DNA of 64,000 bases. Origin: Nonomuraea sp. PA05. Its GTDB lineage: Bacteria; Actinomycetota; Actinomycetes; Streptosporangiales; Streptosporangiaceae. Positions 55,573 through 62,480 of this stretch are shown here, in pieces; the stretch's first letter is position 1; the number at the start of each line of letters is the position of its first letter. The notes beneath the pieces are model-generated. The model saw nothing but the letters and a program-made list of their open reading frames with translations. It was not told the origin of the DNA and did not search any database. The translations under genes were made by a program, and so were the position numbers. Location: contig NZ_VSEY01000046.1 of the NCBI RefSeq assembly GCF_008086045.1, positions 44,466 to 108,465 of the forward strand, in the 5' to 3' direction.

Positions 55573-57912
55573 CTAACTCTCACCACCTCTGTGCCGACGC
55601 CCCACGTAGGTACGCCCATCGCCCTTCCCGTCACCGCCCTCCGGATCAGCGGCCCAGAAGTCGGCCGCTCCCGGCTGCGGACGCTCCCAGAACCCGCTGT
55701 CCTCCATTGACCTCGGCGAAGGCGGCAGGTAGTCATCCCACCGCTCCTCAAGCCGTACGGCGGGAGCAATCGTCGGCTCGGCGGACTCGGGCACATCCGT
55801 CACCGCCGAACTGGGCAGCGCGATGTGGAGCGGCCCCTGCTGAACATCCCGCTCTTCCTGCCGCCCCGGAACACCACCCACTAACTCCTCACCAGCGCCA
55901 TACTTCGGCAACGCACCCCCGTCCCCAGCGCCCTCCCCCCGCGCCTGATCAGACGCGACCCTTGCCCCACGCAGCGGACCGGACGCAAGCCTCGCCTCCC
56001 ATACCCGCCCAGGCACAGGTTCCGTCCCACCCAGCGGATCAGATGCAAGCCGCATCCCACGCACCCGATCAGACCCGTGCTCCGTGCACTCCTTCCCGCC
56101 CGCATCGTCAGACGCGCGCTCGCTTCCACCCGTACCGTCAGACGCGCGCTCGCTTCCACCCGTACCGTCAGACGCGCGGTCCTTCCCGGCAGTACCGTCA
56201 GACACGCGCTCCTTCCCCCCCGCGCCGTCTGACGCGCGCTCCTTCCCGCCCATCCGCTCCGCCGCAAGTCCCTTGCCGCCCATCCGATCGGACGCGAGCC
56301 CTTCCTGTCGCCCCGGAGTCGCACCGTACGGCGGCACCCCAGCCACAGCCCTCCGCGACGGCTCAGCAGCAGGGGAACTCATTGGCGATTCCGCACCAGA
56401 AGCAGCGCCCAACGGCGACTCCGTCCCCTCCCCCAGCCACCGACTCCGACCATCGAGCGACGATCCCACGTCCCGACCCACCTGCTGGAGCGGTGATCGC
56501 TCGGGACCCGTACCGGAAACCTGTGAGGACGGGGAGGGCTGAGCAGGCTGCTCAGGAATCCGAGTCTTGGCGACAGCCAGGATGACCGCAGGCCGGCGAA
56601 CCGTTCTTCTGACGGGCGAGGTGCTGACATCCTCCTCCGCAACAGCCTGCGGCCCTGAACGCGCATCGTGCGCCAACGCCGCTCCAGCGGGTCGCGTACT
56701 GGCGCCAGCCGCAGTGGTGGTCGCTGTCGTGGCCGTAGCCATGGCCGAGACAGCGGAACCGTCCGCAGCACTTGGGGCAAGCGCACGCCTCCTCGCCCAG
56801 GCACCCGCGTGCGCGCCCAGCAACAGCAGCAGGATTCCCCCCGCGACGTACAGACCGTACTGGCCGATGTTCCCGATCGACGACTCGCTCGACTGCGCCT
56901 TCACACCATCGCTCTGTACGGGAGCCTCATCCGCCTCGTCCTTCGTATCGGCGGGAACCAACCCTCCGTTCTCGCCCTGATCGTCGCCGGCAGTGGGGAT
57001 GGGAAGGTTGCCACTCGGATCAGCGTCGGGAATGTCGGGCAGCTTCGTGGTCGTCGGCTTGCGCGCCGTGGCAGTCGTCGGCTTGCTCGATGAGACGGCC
57101 TTCGGCTTCCTGGCGGGCAACGTCGGCAGCGCCTCGGCGCCCTGGGCATCGGCGTCCCTGTTCTTCGGCACCTGCGCACTTTCCGTGGCTTTCTTCGTCG
57201 GCTGCGCCGCAGGTGGGGCAGGAAAGGTGACGTACGCAGCCGCCGAGTCCCCCGACCCGACCGAACCGCCGTCACCATCCCCTCTGAACACCTTGACCGT
57301 GAACCCGACCTTCTGCCCCGCCGCCTTGGACGGCACGGCGAGCACCGCCTTGCACGAGGAACCCGCGCACGCGCTGTCGGCGGACAACCGCCCCACAACA
57401 CCTGACTGGGTATTGGAAACCTCGTACGACTGCAGGTCCGGCTCGGACCCCTTGCTCCAGGTGACGAGTACCTTGCCGGTGCCCTGCCTGCTCGCGCTCA
57501 CTCCCCCTGGCGCTTCGGCCGGCCGCCGCAACTTGAACGTGCTCGTCGCGTACCGGTTGCCGGTGATCTCCCCCTTAAGGGTCACGGTGAAGGTCCCGTT
57601 GGGGGCAGCGCCTGCGTCGAACATGCCGGACAGCGTCTGGTTGGCTCCACCTGAGGCGATCCTCTGGCTGGGCGTGGAGGGCCCGTCCACGTACAGCCCC
57701 ATCCTCAGCTGCATGAGCCCCGTACGCGCGGAGACCACCACAGAGGAACCCGAGATCACCTCACCGTCGGAGGGCGAGGTGATCTGCCCGGAGGAATCGG
57801 CCCGTCCCGCCACCACGGACGCCTGGGCAGTGCCGCCGAGCGCGATGAATCCGGCCACGATCATCCCTGCGGCAACAACTCTGCCGACTACCGTCACGAC
57901 GCTTCCCTCCAT
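55573..57912 (-). CDS. Large secreted/membrane protein with decapeptide repeats
   Basis: 779 aa. Signal peptide (VVAAGMIVAGFIALGGTAQA), an Ig-like region (about 40-130), an FN3-like domain (about 132-230; GKVLVTWSKGSEPDLQSYEV), a Pro/Lys/Thr-rich linker and one transmembrane helix (about 350-375, YGLYVAGGILLLLLGAHAGA). The cytoplasmic part (about 380-779) is low-complexity. It includes about eight decapeptide repeats (RASDGTGGSE type) from a 30-bp array, and ends with short conserved-looking segments. It sits between the helicase and the Tad genes. Function unknown; topology suggests an outside sensing or binding domain with a long disordered inside tail. Confidence 0.8.
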   Translation of the reverse strand: MEGSVVTVVGRVVAAGMIVAGFIALGGTAQASVVAGRADSSGQITSPSDGEVISGSSVVVSARTGLMQLRMGLYVDGPSTPSQRIASGGANQTLSGMFDAGAAPNGTFTVTLKGEITGNRYATSTFKLRRPAEAPGGVSASRQGTGKVLVTWSKGSEPDLQSYEVSNTQSGVVGRLSADSACAGSSCKAVLAVPSKAAGQKVGFTVKVFRGDGDGGSVGSGDSAAAYVTFPAPPAAQPTKKATESAQVPKNRDADAQGAEALPTLPARKPKAVSSSKPTTATARKPTTTKLPDIPDADPSGNLPIPTAGDDQGENGGLVPADTKDEADEAPVQSDGVKAQSSESSIGNIGQYGLYVAGGILLLLLGAHAGAWARRRALAPSAADGSAVSAMATATTATTTAAGASTRPAGAALAHDARSGPQAVAEEDVSTSPVRRTVRRPAVILAVAKTRIPEQPAQPSPSSQVSGTGPERSPLQQVGRDVGSSLDGRSRWLGEGTESPLGAASGAESPMSSPAAEPSRRAVAGVPPYGATPGRQEGLASDRMGGKGLAAERMGGKERASDGAGGKERVSDGTAGKDRASDGTGGSERASDGTGGSERASDDAGGKECTEHGSDRVRGMRLASDPLGGTEPVPGRVWEARLASGPLRGARVASDQARGEGAGDGGALPKYGAGEELVGGVPGRQEERDVQQGPLHIALPSSAVTDVPESAEPTIAPAVRLEERWDDYLPPSPRSMEDSGFWERPQPGAADFWAADPEGGDGKGDGRTYVGRRHRGGES
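56071..56310. repeat. 30-bp tandem array in the membrane protein gene
   Basis: About eight copies of a 30-bp unit such as CGTACCGTCAGACGCGCGCT followed by CGCTTCCACC. The copies at 56131 and 56101 differ by only two bases. Encodes decapeptides RASDGTGGSE and variants on the minus strand, in frame. Confidence 0.9.
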
Positions 57913-58580
57913 CGAGAGCCTCGCGCCGCCTGAGCACCCTCGGGGCGTTCATGCGACGACCGGAAGTGCAGTGCGCCCGGTCGGCACGGTCACCGACCGT
58001 CCCCGGACCCGCACCTTAGCGACTGCGCCTTAGCTCTCCCAGGCTCCTTGACGCATACGGCATGGACCGAGGGTAAGCGGAACCTTACGGGAGACGTCCG
58101 ACTCTTGGACACCACGTCTAAGAAGTCGTGACTTGATTGCGACATTGCCCCTCAGATCCCATCCACCCCATAACGCCTCACCCTTCCGGTTGCCGTAGCG
58201 AGCCATCGCAACGCGATGCAGGAGCCGTCCCTCCGACGCTGGCTGCGCGCTCATGCCGCTGGCTAGCACACGGCGCAGTGCCATCACACGACGCCGCTGG
58301 CCATCACACGACGCTGCAGGCCCGTACCTGCCCTGCAGGCCATGACACGCGTTGCAAGCCATCACATGTGCTGCAGGCCATCACATGTGCTGCAGGCCAT
58401 GACACGCGCTGCGAGCCATCACACGCGCTGCAGGCCATCACACGGCGTCACTCCGTCACGGACCCGAACCCGGTCCCGACAGACCCGTGCGTGGTGGCCT
58501 CACCCGCCCGACCGTCCCCGTCGGCCCGTGGTCCGCCCGTCAGCACGTGGTCCGCCCGTCAGCACGTACGAACCCGGTCG
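57913..58580. other. Intergenic region with 19-bp minisatellite
   Basis: No supported gene. The left part carries the promoter region of the membrane protein gene. 58280-58447 is a 19-bp array. At 58520-58565 there are two copies of a 22-bp unit, GTGGTCCGCCCGTCAGCACG plus two bases. It lies downstream of the TadE-like gene. Confidence 0.7.
58280..58447. repeat. 19-bp minisatellite
   Basis: About nine tandem units with consensus GCCATCACACGCGCTGCAG. The units at 58357 and 58376 are identical, others differ by one to five bases. The period is not a multiple of three and there is no spacer, so it is neither coding nor CRISPR. Confidence 0.9.
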
Positions 58581-58940
58581 TTAGTCCAAGGTCGACGCTG
58601 TGGGGCCCGCGCGAGACCTGCCCTGTACGGTGCGGCGGCCTATTAACGGCAGCGAGACGGACAACGCAGTCCAGACATCGGCAACATCATCGGTTATCTG
58701 GCATCTTGCGAGCTCGACCCCGTTCTCTGCAGCGAGCTCGAAGGCCCTGCCACAGGCCCCCTCAGGGTCGACCAACGCTAACTTCGCGGCTGCGAGGGCG
58801 CTAAGGTCGGCGGCGCTGTTGGCCCGATGATGGGCCACGCGGACGGAACCTACCGCCGCAAGCGCGGTGGCAACCGCCATCAGCAGGCCCATCAATGCCA
58901 CGCCCCAGAGCGTGGCAGAGCCTCTTTCCTTGGGTTTGAT
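58581..58940 (-). CDS. TadE-like protein of the helicase/secretion neighbourhood (Rv3654c type)
   Basis: 119 aa if begun at 58940, 106 aa from GTG 58901. The N-terminal helix follows the typical motif GSATLWGVALMGLLMAVATA and continues ANSAADLSALAAAKLAL, as in Rv3654c-type secreted pilus proteins. The GTG start would cut off the conserved RGSATLW segment. Upstream of it there is no ATG, GTG or TTG before the in-frame stop, but an ATC at 58940 sits 6 bases after a good CAGGAG ribosome site. This suggests a rare start codon. Last gene of the Tad cluster. Confidence 0.85.
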   Translation of the reverse strand: MKPKERGSATLWGVALMGLLMAVATALAAVGSVRVAHHRANSAADLSALAAAKLALVDPEGACGRAFELAAENGVELARCQITDDVADVWTALSVSLPLIGRRTVQGRSRAGPTASTLD

Positions 58941-59005
58941 CGTTGTCTCCTGGCGTTAAGTGCGGGACGGATGTTCCGTCGGTCGGTGGCGGGTGTGGCG
59001 TGATA

Positions 59006-59386
59006 TCACTGCTCGGTGGCTGCGGTGGCTGCGGCTGACACGCGAACTGCAGGTAGGGAGTCGCCCCAAGAAGGGCGTACTTCGACGGTGATCTGCACTT
59101 TTGTAAGTTCGGGATCGCGGGTTATGACTACCTGGGCGTTTCGATTCATGGCTGCTTGGGTGAAGGCGCGGACTTGGTCCAAGGGCTCGCCTCTGGCTGC
59201 GGCGCGGGCTGCCATGCGGGCGGCGTCCACGCATTCGAGCTGGACGGCGACGGCTTGGATGGCCCACAGAGCGGCAGCCAGGACGACCATGAGGGCGGGC
59301 AGCATCGCGGCGGTCTCGGCCGTCACCGAGCCCCGCGATGCCGACCGCTTGATGCTCTTGGAGATCCGCGCTCGGCGCGGTGTCAT
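59006..59386 (-). CDS. TadE-family pilus assembly protein
   Basis: 126 aa. A short basic N-terminus and then the TadE helix (RGSVTAETAAMLPALMVVLAAALWA, with the Glu of class III signal sequences), followed by an extracytoplasmic domain. TadE-type pseudopilins are processed by a prepilin peptidase and take part in Flp/Tad pilus assembly. Its ATG overlaps the stop of the DUF4244 gene by 4 bp. It belongs to the Tad cluster. Confidence 0.92.
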   Translation of the reverse strand: MTPRRARISKSIKRSASRGSVTAETAAMLPALMVVLAAALWAIQAVAVQLECVDAARMAARAAARGEPLDQVRAFTQAAMNRNAQVVITRDPELTKVQITVEVRPSWGDSLPAVRVSAAATAATEQ

Positions 59387-59937
59387 TCCTGCCCGGTTTT
59401 GAGTGCTCGGTCAATGAGCGATGTGAGCATTTCCTGGACTTCTGGGCTGTTCACGACTTTGAAGAGGAGCGCGGCGAACGCGCAGGCGGCGATGGTTCCT
59501 ACCGCGTACTCGGCGGTCGACATGCCGTGCTCTCGGTGAGCGGCCGCGTAGTGAAGCCACTTGTTCGTTCGCGGGCGAGAACTGGTGATGCGGCGTCGGC
59601 TGGCAGCCGGAGAAGGAGTCTGTGGTTGGTCGGCGCTTGAGGGGGTTGAGGTGGCGAGGCTCTTTTGGTGATCGGCGAGGACGCTTGTGGAGGGACCGTT
59701 GGCGCAATGGCCTGTTGTGATGTTGCGGCGTTTCGGGGTCAAGAGTGCTGCGGCCGTGGCGTTGGTGTTGGCGCTGGCAGCGCGGTCGTGGTGCTGGGCG
59801 GGTGTGGGGGTGGCGGTCGCGGCGGAGGCTGTCGGGCTTCGGATGGTCCGGCGGCCTGGGTGGAGGGTTGATGCGGTGGTGTCGGTTTGTGCTGGGGCGG
59901 CTGCGATGTCGTCTGGCTTTGTGGCGGGACTGTGCAT
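59383..59937 (-). CDS. DUF4244 Flp-pilin-like protein with long leader
   Basis: 184 aa if begun at ATG 59937 (GGAGG 4 bases upstream). The last 46 residues are a typical DUF4244/Flp segment with prepilin cleavage context HG/MSTAEYAVG, helix TIAACAFAALLFKVV and SPEVQEMLTSLID. Normal DUF4244 proteins are 60-110 aa; here about 137 residues rich in Thr, Ala, Pro and Ser precede the pilin. No ATG, GTG or TTG lies near the expected short start, so either the leader is real or initiation is at TTG 59742 or a rare codon. Likely the major pilin subunit of this Tad system. Confidence 0.75.
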   Translation of the reverse strand: MHSPATKPDDIAAAPAQTDTTASTLHPGRRTIRSPTASAATATPTPAQHHDRAASANTNATAAALLTPKRRNITTGHCANGPSTSVLADHQKSLATSTPSSADQPQTPSPAASRRRITSSRPRTNKWLHYAAAHREHGMSTAEYAVGTIAACAFAALLFKVVNSPEVQEMLTSLIDRALKTGQE

Positions 59938-60648
59938 CTTGCCTCCAGGAGTTGAGAGCCAGGGGTCTTGACCTGGCGGGAGTTCAAGGGTGGCGGAGGT
60001 GGGGTGGGGAGATGCGGCCGAATGGGGTTCTGTGGATAACGGCGAGGTGGCGGTGGATGTCTTGTGGATAAGAGCCGGAGATTGGGCGGACTGCGGTGAC
60101 AGGGAAGCGGGTGGGTCTTGGTCTAAGGTGCGGTGGGGATGCTGGACACAACGGTGCGTTAAGTGCGGCGGAGTGCTTGGCAGGCGATTAAGGGATGCGG
60201 GGCGGACGCGACCTGCGGTGGTGACGGCCCACGCGGTGGGCACAGCACACGCGGTGGGCACAGCACACGCGGCTACGGCACACGCCATGGCCGCGGGCGA
60301 GGCCGTAGGCAGGGCACGCGCGGTAGGCAGGGCGGAAGCGGCGGGCTCGGCAGTGGGCGCGGTGGGTGCCATGGGTGCGGTGGCGCGGCGGCGCGGTCGA
60401 TGCCCTGAGCACGGGTGAGTGGCGCTCGGGGATGCGCTGACGAAAGGCAGACATGCTCATCTCGACGGATGCGCCGGGGCAGCGTGGGTCAGTTCGGCGG
60501 GGTGGAGCGGGGTGCATAACACCTCGGCGAGGACGCACGGGTGCAGGCTTCTGCGTTAGGTACGGCGCGTGCGCTGGCCACGGCGGGCGCTCTGCCCATG
60601 CGCAGGCCTTGTCTTCTGTGAGTTCGCTGGCGTGGCGCTGGTGGGCGG
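59938..60648. other. 711-bp spacer within the Tad cluster
   Basis: In comparable actinobacterial clusters the pilin gene follows tadC closely. Here 711 bp without a supported gene intervene. A continuous frame on the minus strand (to 60372) could extend the pilin leader further but is Pro/Ala/Thr-rich and unconvincing. The region holds an 18-bp repeat (60235-60270). Confidence 0.6.
60235..60270. repeat. 18-bp tandem repeat
   Basis: Two perfect copies of GCGGTGGGCACAGCACAC, followed by degenerate GCGG...CACACGC copies up to about 60350. Confidence 0.8.
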
Positions 60649-61455
60649 TTATGGGAGGACGATGGCTGAGGCCAGGCCGGCTACTACCGGGATGATGCCG
60701 AGTAGGACGAATGCCGGGAGAAAGCACAGGCCCAAGGGGGCTACTGCCTTCACGCCGACGCTTCTGGCCGCGGCGACGGATTCGGCTCTGAAGGCTTCTC
60801 GGGCGTCGTCGGCCAGGCGGGTTAGGACGTCGGCGATGGGAGCGCCGCTCTGAGCGGCTCGGCTCATGGCTCGGGACAGTTGGCCCATGGCGGGGTCTTT
60901 GGCGAGGGCTGCCCAGGTGGGGTCGGGGTCGGCGCCCAGGCGTAGTTGGGTGCTGACCCAGGTCAGGCGTTCGCCTACGGGGCCGCCTATCGCGTTGGCG
61001 GTGGTTTCTGTGGCGGCGCTCACTGGTCTGCCCGCGCGTAGGCAGGCGGTCATCAGGTCGGCGGCGAAAGGCAGGTCGGTGGCGATGCGGCGGTGGTCGG
61101 GAGGGGGTTGGTGGCGAGCTCTTCTGTGGAGGAACAGGGCTGTTGCGGGGGTTATGAGGGTGCCTGCTACGGCTCCGGGGAGGCCGCCGATCAGGAGTGT
61201 GGAGAGTAGGCCTGCGGAGATGGCGGTGAGGGTTGTTCTGCGGGTCAGGCGGGTGGGGTGGGGAGGTTTCTGGGAGTGCCAGGTGGGAGGTCCGGGCGGG
61301 AATTGGCTTCCTGGGTGGTGGGTTGTGGGTTTTTCGGGGGTTGGGGGTTGCTTGTCCGGTTTGCGTAGGTGGGTTAGGCGGTCTGTGGGGGTTCGGGGGG
61401 AGAGCCATAGGTAGGTGGAGAGAGCGGCGCATAGGGCGGAGAGGAGCTGGAGCAT
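60649..61455 (-). CDS. TadC-like type II secretion F-family protein
   Basis: 268 aa from ATG 61455, with AGGA upstream. N-terminal membrane helix (about 2-20), a Pro/His/Thr-rich linker, a pair of helices (about 75-112) and the T2SSF cytoplasmic domain (about 125-230; ADLPFAADLMTACLRAGRP-type segment, MSRAAQSGAPIADVLTRLADD). Two C-terminal helices (about 238-265) close the protein. Integral membrane platform of the Tad pilus assembly. It follows tadB by 59 bp. Confidence 0.9.
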   Translation of the reverse strand: MLQLLSALCAALSTYLWLSPRTPTDRLTHLRKPDKQPPTPEKPTTHHPGSQFPPGPPTWHSQKPPHPTRLTRRTTLTAISAGLLSTLLIGGLPGAVAGTLITPATALFLHRRARHQPPPDHRRIATDLPFAADLMTACLRAGRPVSAATETTANAIGGPVGERLTWVSTQLRLGADPDPTWAALAKDPAMGQLSRAMSRAAQSGAPIADVLTRLADDAREAFRAESVAAARSVGVKAVAPLGLCFLPAFVLLGIIPVVAGLASAIVLP

Positions 61456-61514
61456 GAGTGGGTCCTGGTGGGTCTGGTCTTGGCTTGGGCGGGTCTGGCG
61501 TGGGCTTGGATTGG

Positions 61515-62240
61515 TCAGGTTTGGGCTTGGGTGGCCATGCGGGTGGTCCACCAGAGGCCGCAAACGTCCAGGGTTATGCCGGATATCAGGCACATGAGGC
61601 CTGGGAGGGTGCCGAACAGGAACGACAGCGGGTGCATGTTCAGGGCTGCGGCCATGAGGAGGCCGAGGGCGGGGAGGGCGGCGAGCATGCGGGCCGTGGT
61701 GCGTGGGCCGGCTAGTTGGGCTGCGACGTCCTGGCGATGGGTTTGGGCTGCTCTTAACGTGTGCGCCACTCGGTCTACCAGGGAGGCGAGGCCTGCGCCT
61801 GCGGTAGTGCTGACCCTCCAGGCTGCTGCGAGTTGGCGTAGGCCTTCGCCGCCTGTTTGAGGGGCTGATGAGGTCAGGGCTGCGCAGACGTCGCCGCCGT
61901 CGCGAGCGGCTGCCATGACTGGGCGGAGGGTGGTCGGGTCTGGGAGGTCTACTGCTGCCAGGGCTCTCGTTAGGGACTCGCTTGGGGTGCAGCCTGCTGA
62001 GAGTTCGGCGGCGAGGGATTGGCACAGCTCGATCGAGGCGCGGCGCCAGGCTTCGGCGCGGCGGGAGGGGGTGGGAGTGGTGGTGAGGTGGGTGGCGAGC
62101 TTGAGCAGCGATTTCCCGGGTGGGTGGTGGTCGGTGGGTGAGGTTAGGAGCTTGTTCAGGCGGGTGGTGGCTGTGTTGGGGCCTGTCCACAGCCATATGG
62201 CGGCGGCTGTGGACAGGGCGGCCATGAGGGCGCTGGTCAT
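61515..62240 (-). CDS. TadB-like type II secretion F-family protein
   Basis: 241 aa. N-terminal helix (about 3-20), then the T2SSF domain (about 65-180; IELCQSLAAELSAGCTPSESLTRAL, AAAWRVSTTAGAGLASLVDRVAHTLR). Two C-terminal helices (about 190-235). With TadC it forms the inner membrane platform. The tadA stop lies 240 bp upstream, more than usual for these clusters, and that spacer contains a repeated GTTCTCACGGTCGT word (near 62279 and 62303). Confidence 0.92.
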   Translation of the reverse strand: MTSALMAALSTAAAIWLWTGPNTATTRLNKLLTSPTDHHPPGKSLLKLATHLTTTPTPSRRAEAWRRASIELCQSLAAELSAGCTPSESLTRALAAVDLPDPTTLRPVMAAARDGGDVCAALTSSAPQTGGEGLRQLAAAWRVSTTAGAGLASLVDRVAHTLRAAQTHRQDVAAQLAGPRTTARMLAALPALGLLMAAALNMHPLSFLFGTLPGLMCLISGITLDVCGLWWTTRMATQAQT

Positions 62241-62480
62241 CGTGCTTCGTCGTCCTGGGGTGGGTGCGAGTGAGGGCAGTTCTCACGGTCGTAGGTGATC
62301 GGCGGTTCTCACGGTCGTGGAGTTGTCGGGGTCCGTATGGGTGTGGGGTTGTGGGGGCGCGGGCGTGGTTTGTACGGGCGTGAGGTCGGGAGTTCGTGCG
62401 GTGTGGTTGAGGGCGTCCCTGCGGTCGGAGGTGGTTTTGAGGGGGTGGTTGGGCGGACTTGTGGTCAGGGGTTGGGTTGG

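Noticed and set aside
58280..58447. 19-bp array considered as a CRISPR array
   Set aside because: Units are directly adjacent with no unique spacers, and no cas genes are near.
59938..60372. Further upstream extension of the pilin-like gene to 60372
   Set aside because: The frame is open but Ala/Pro/Thr-rich and repeat-derived, and the ATG at 60372 lacks a ribosome site. The ATG at 59937 is better supported.
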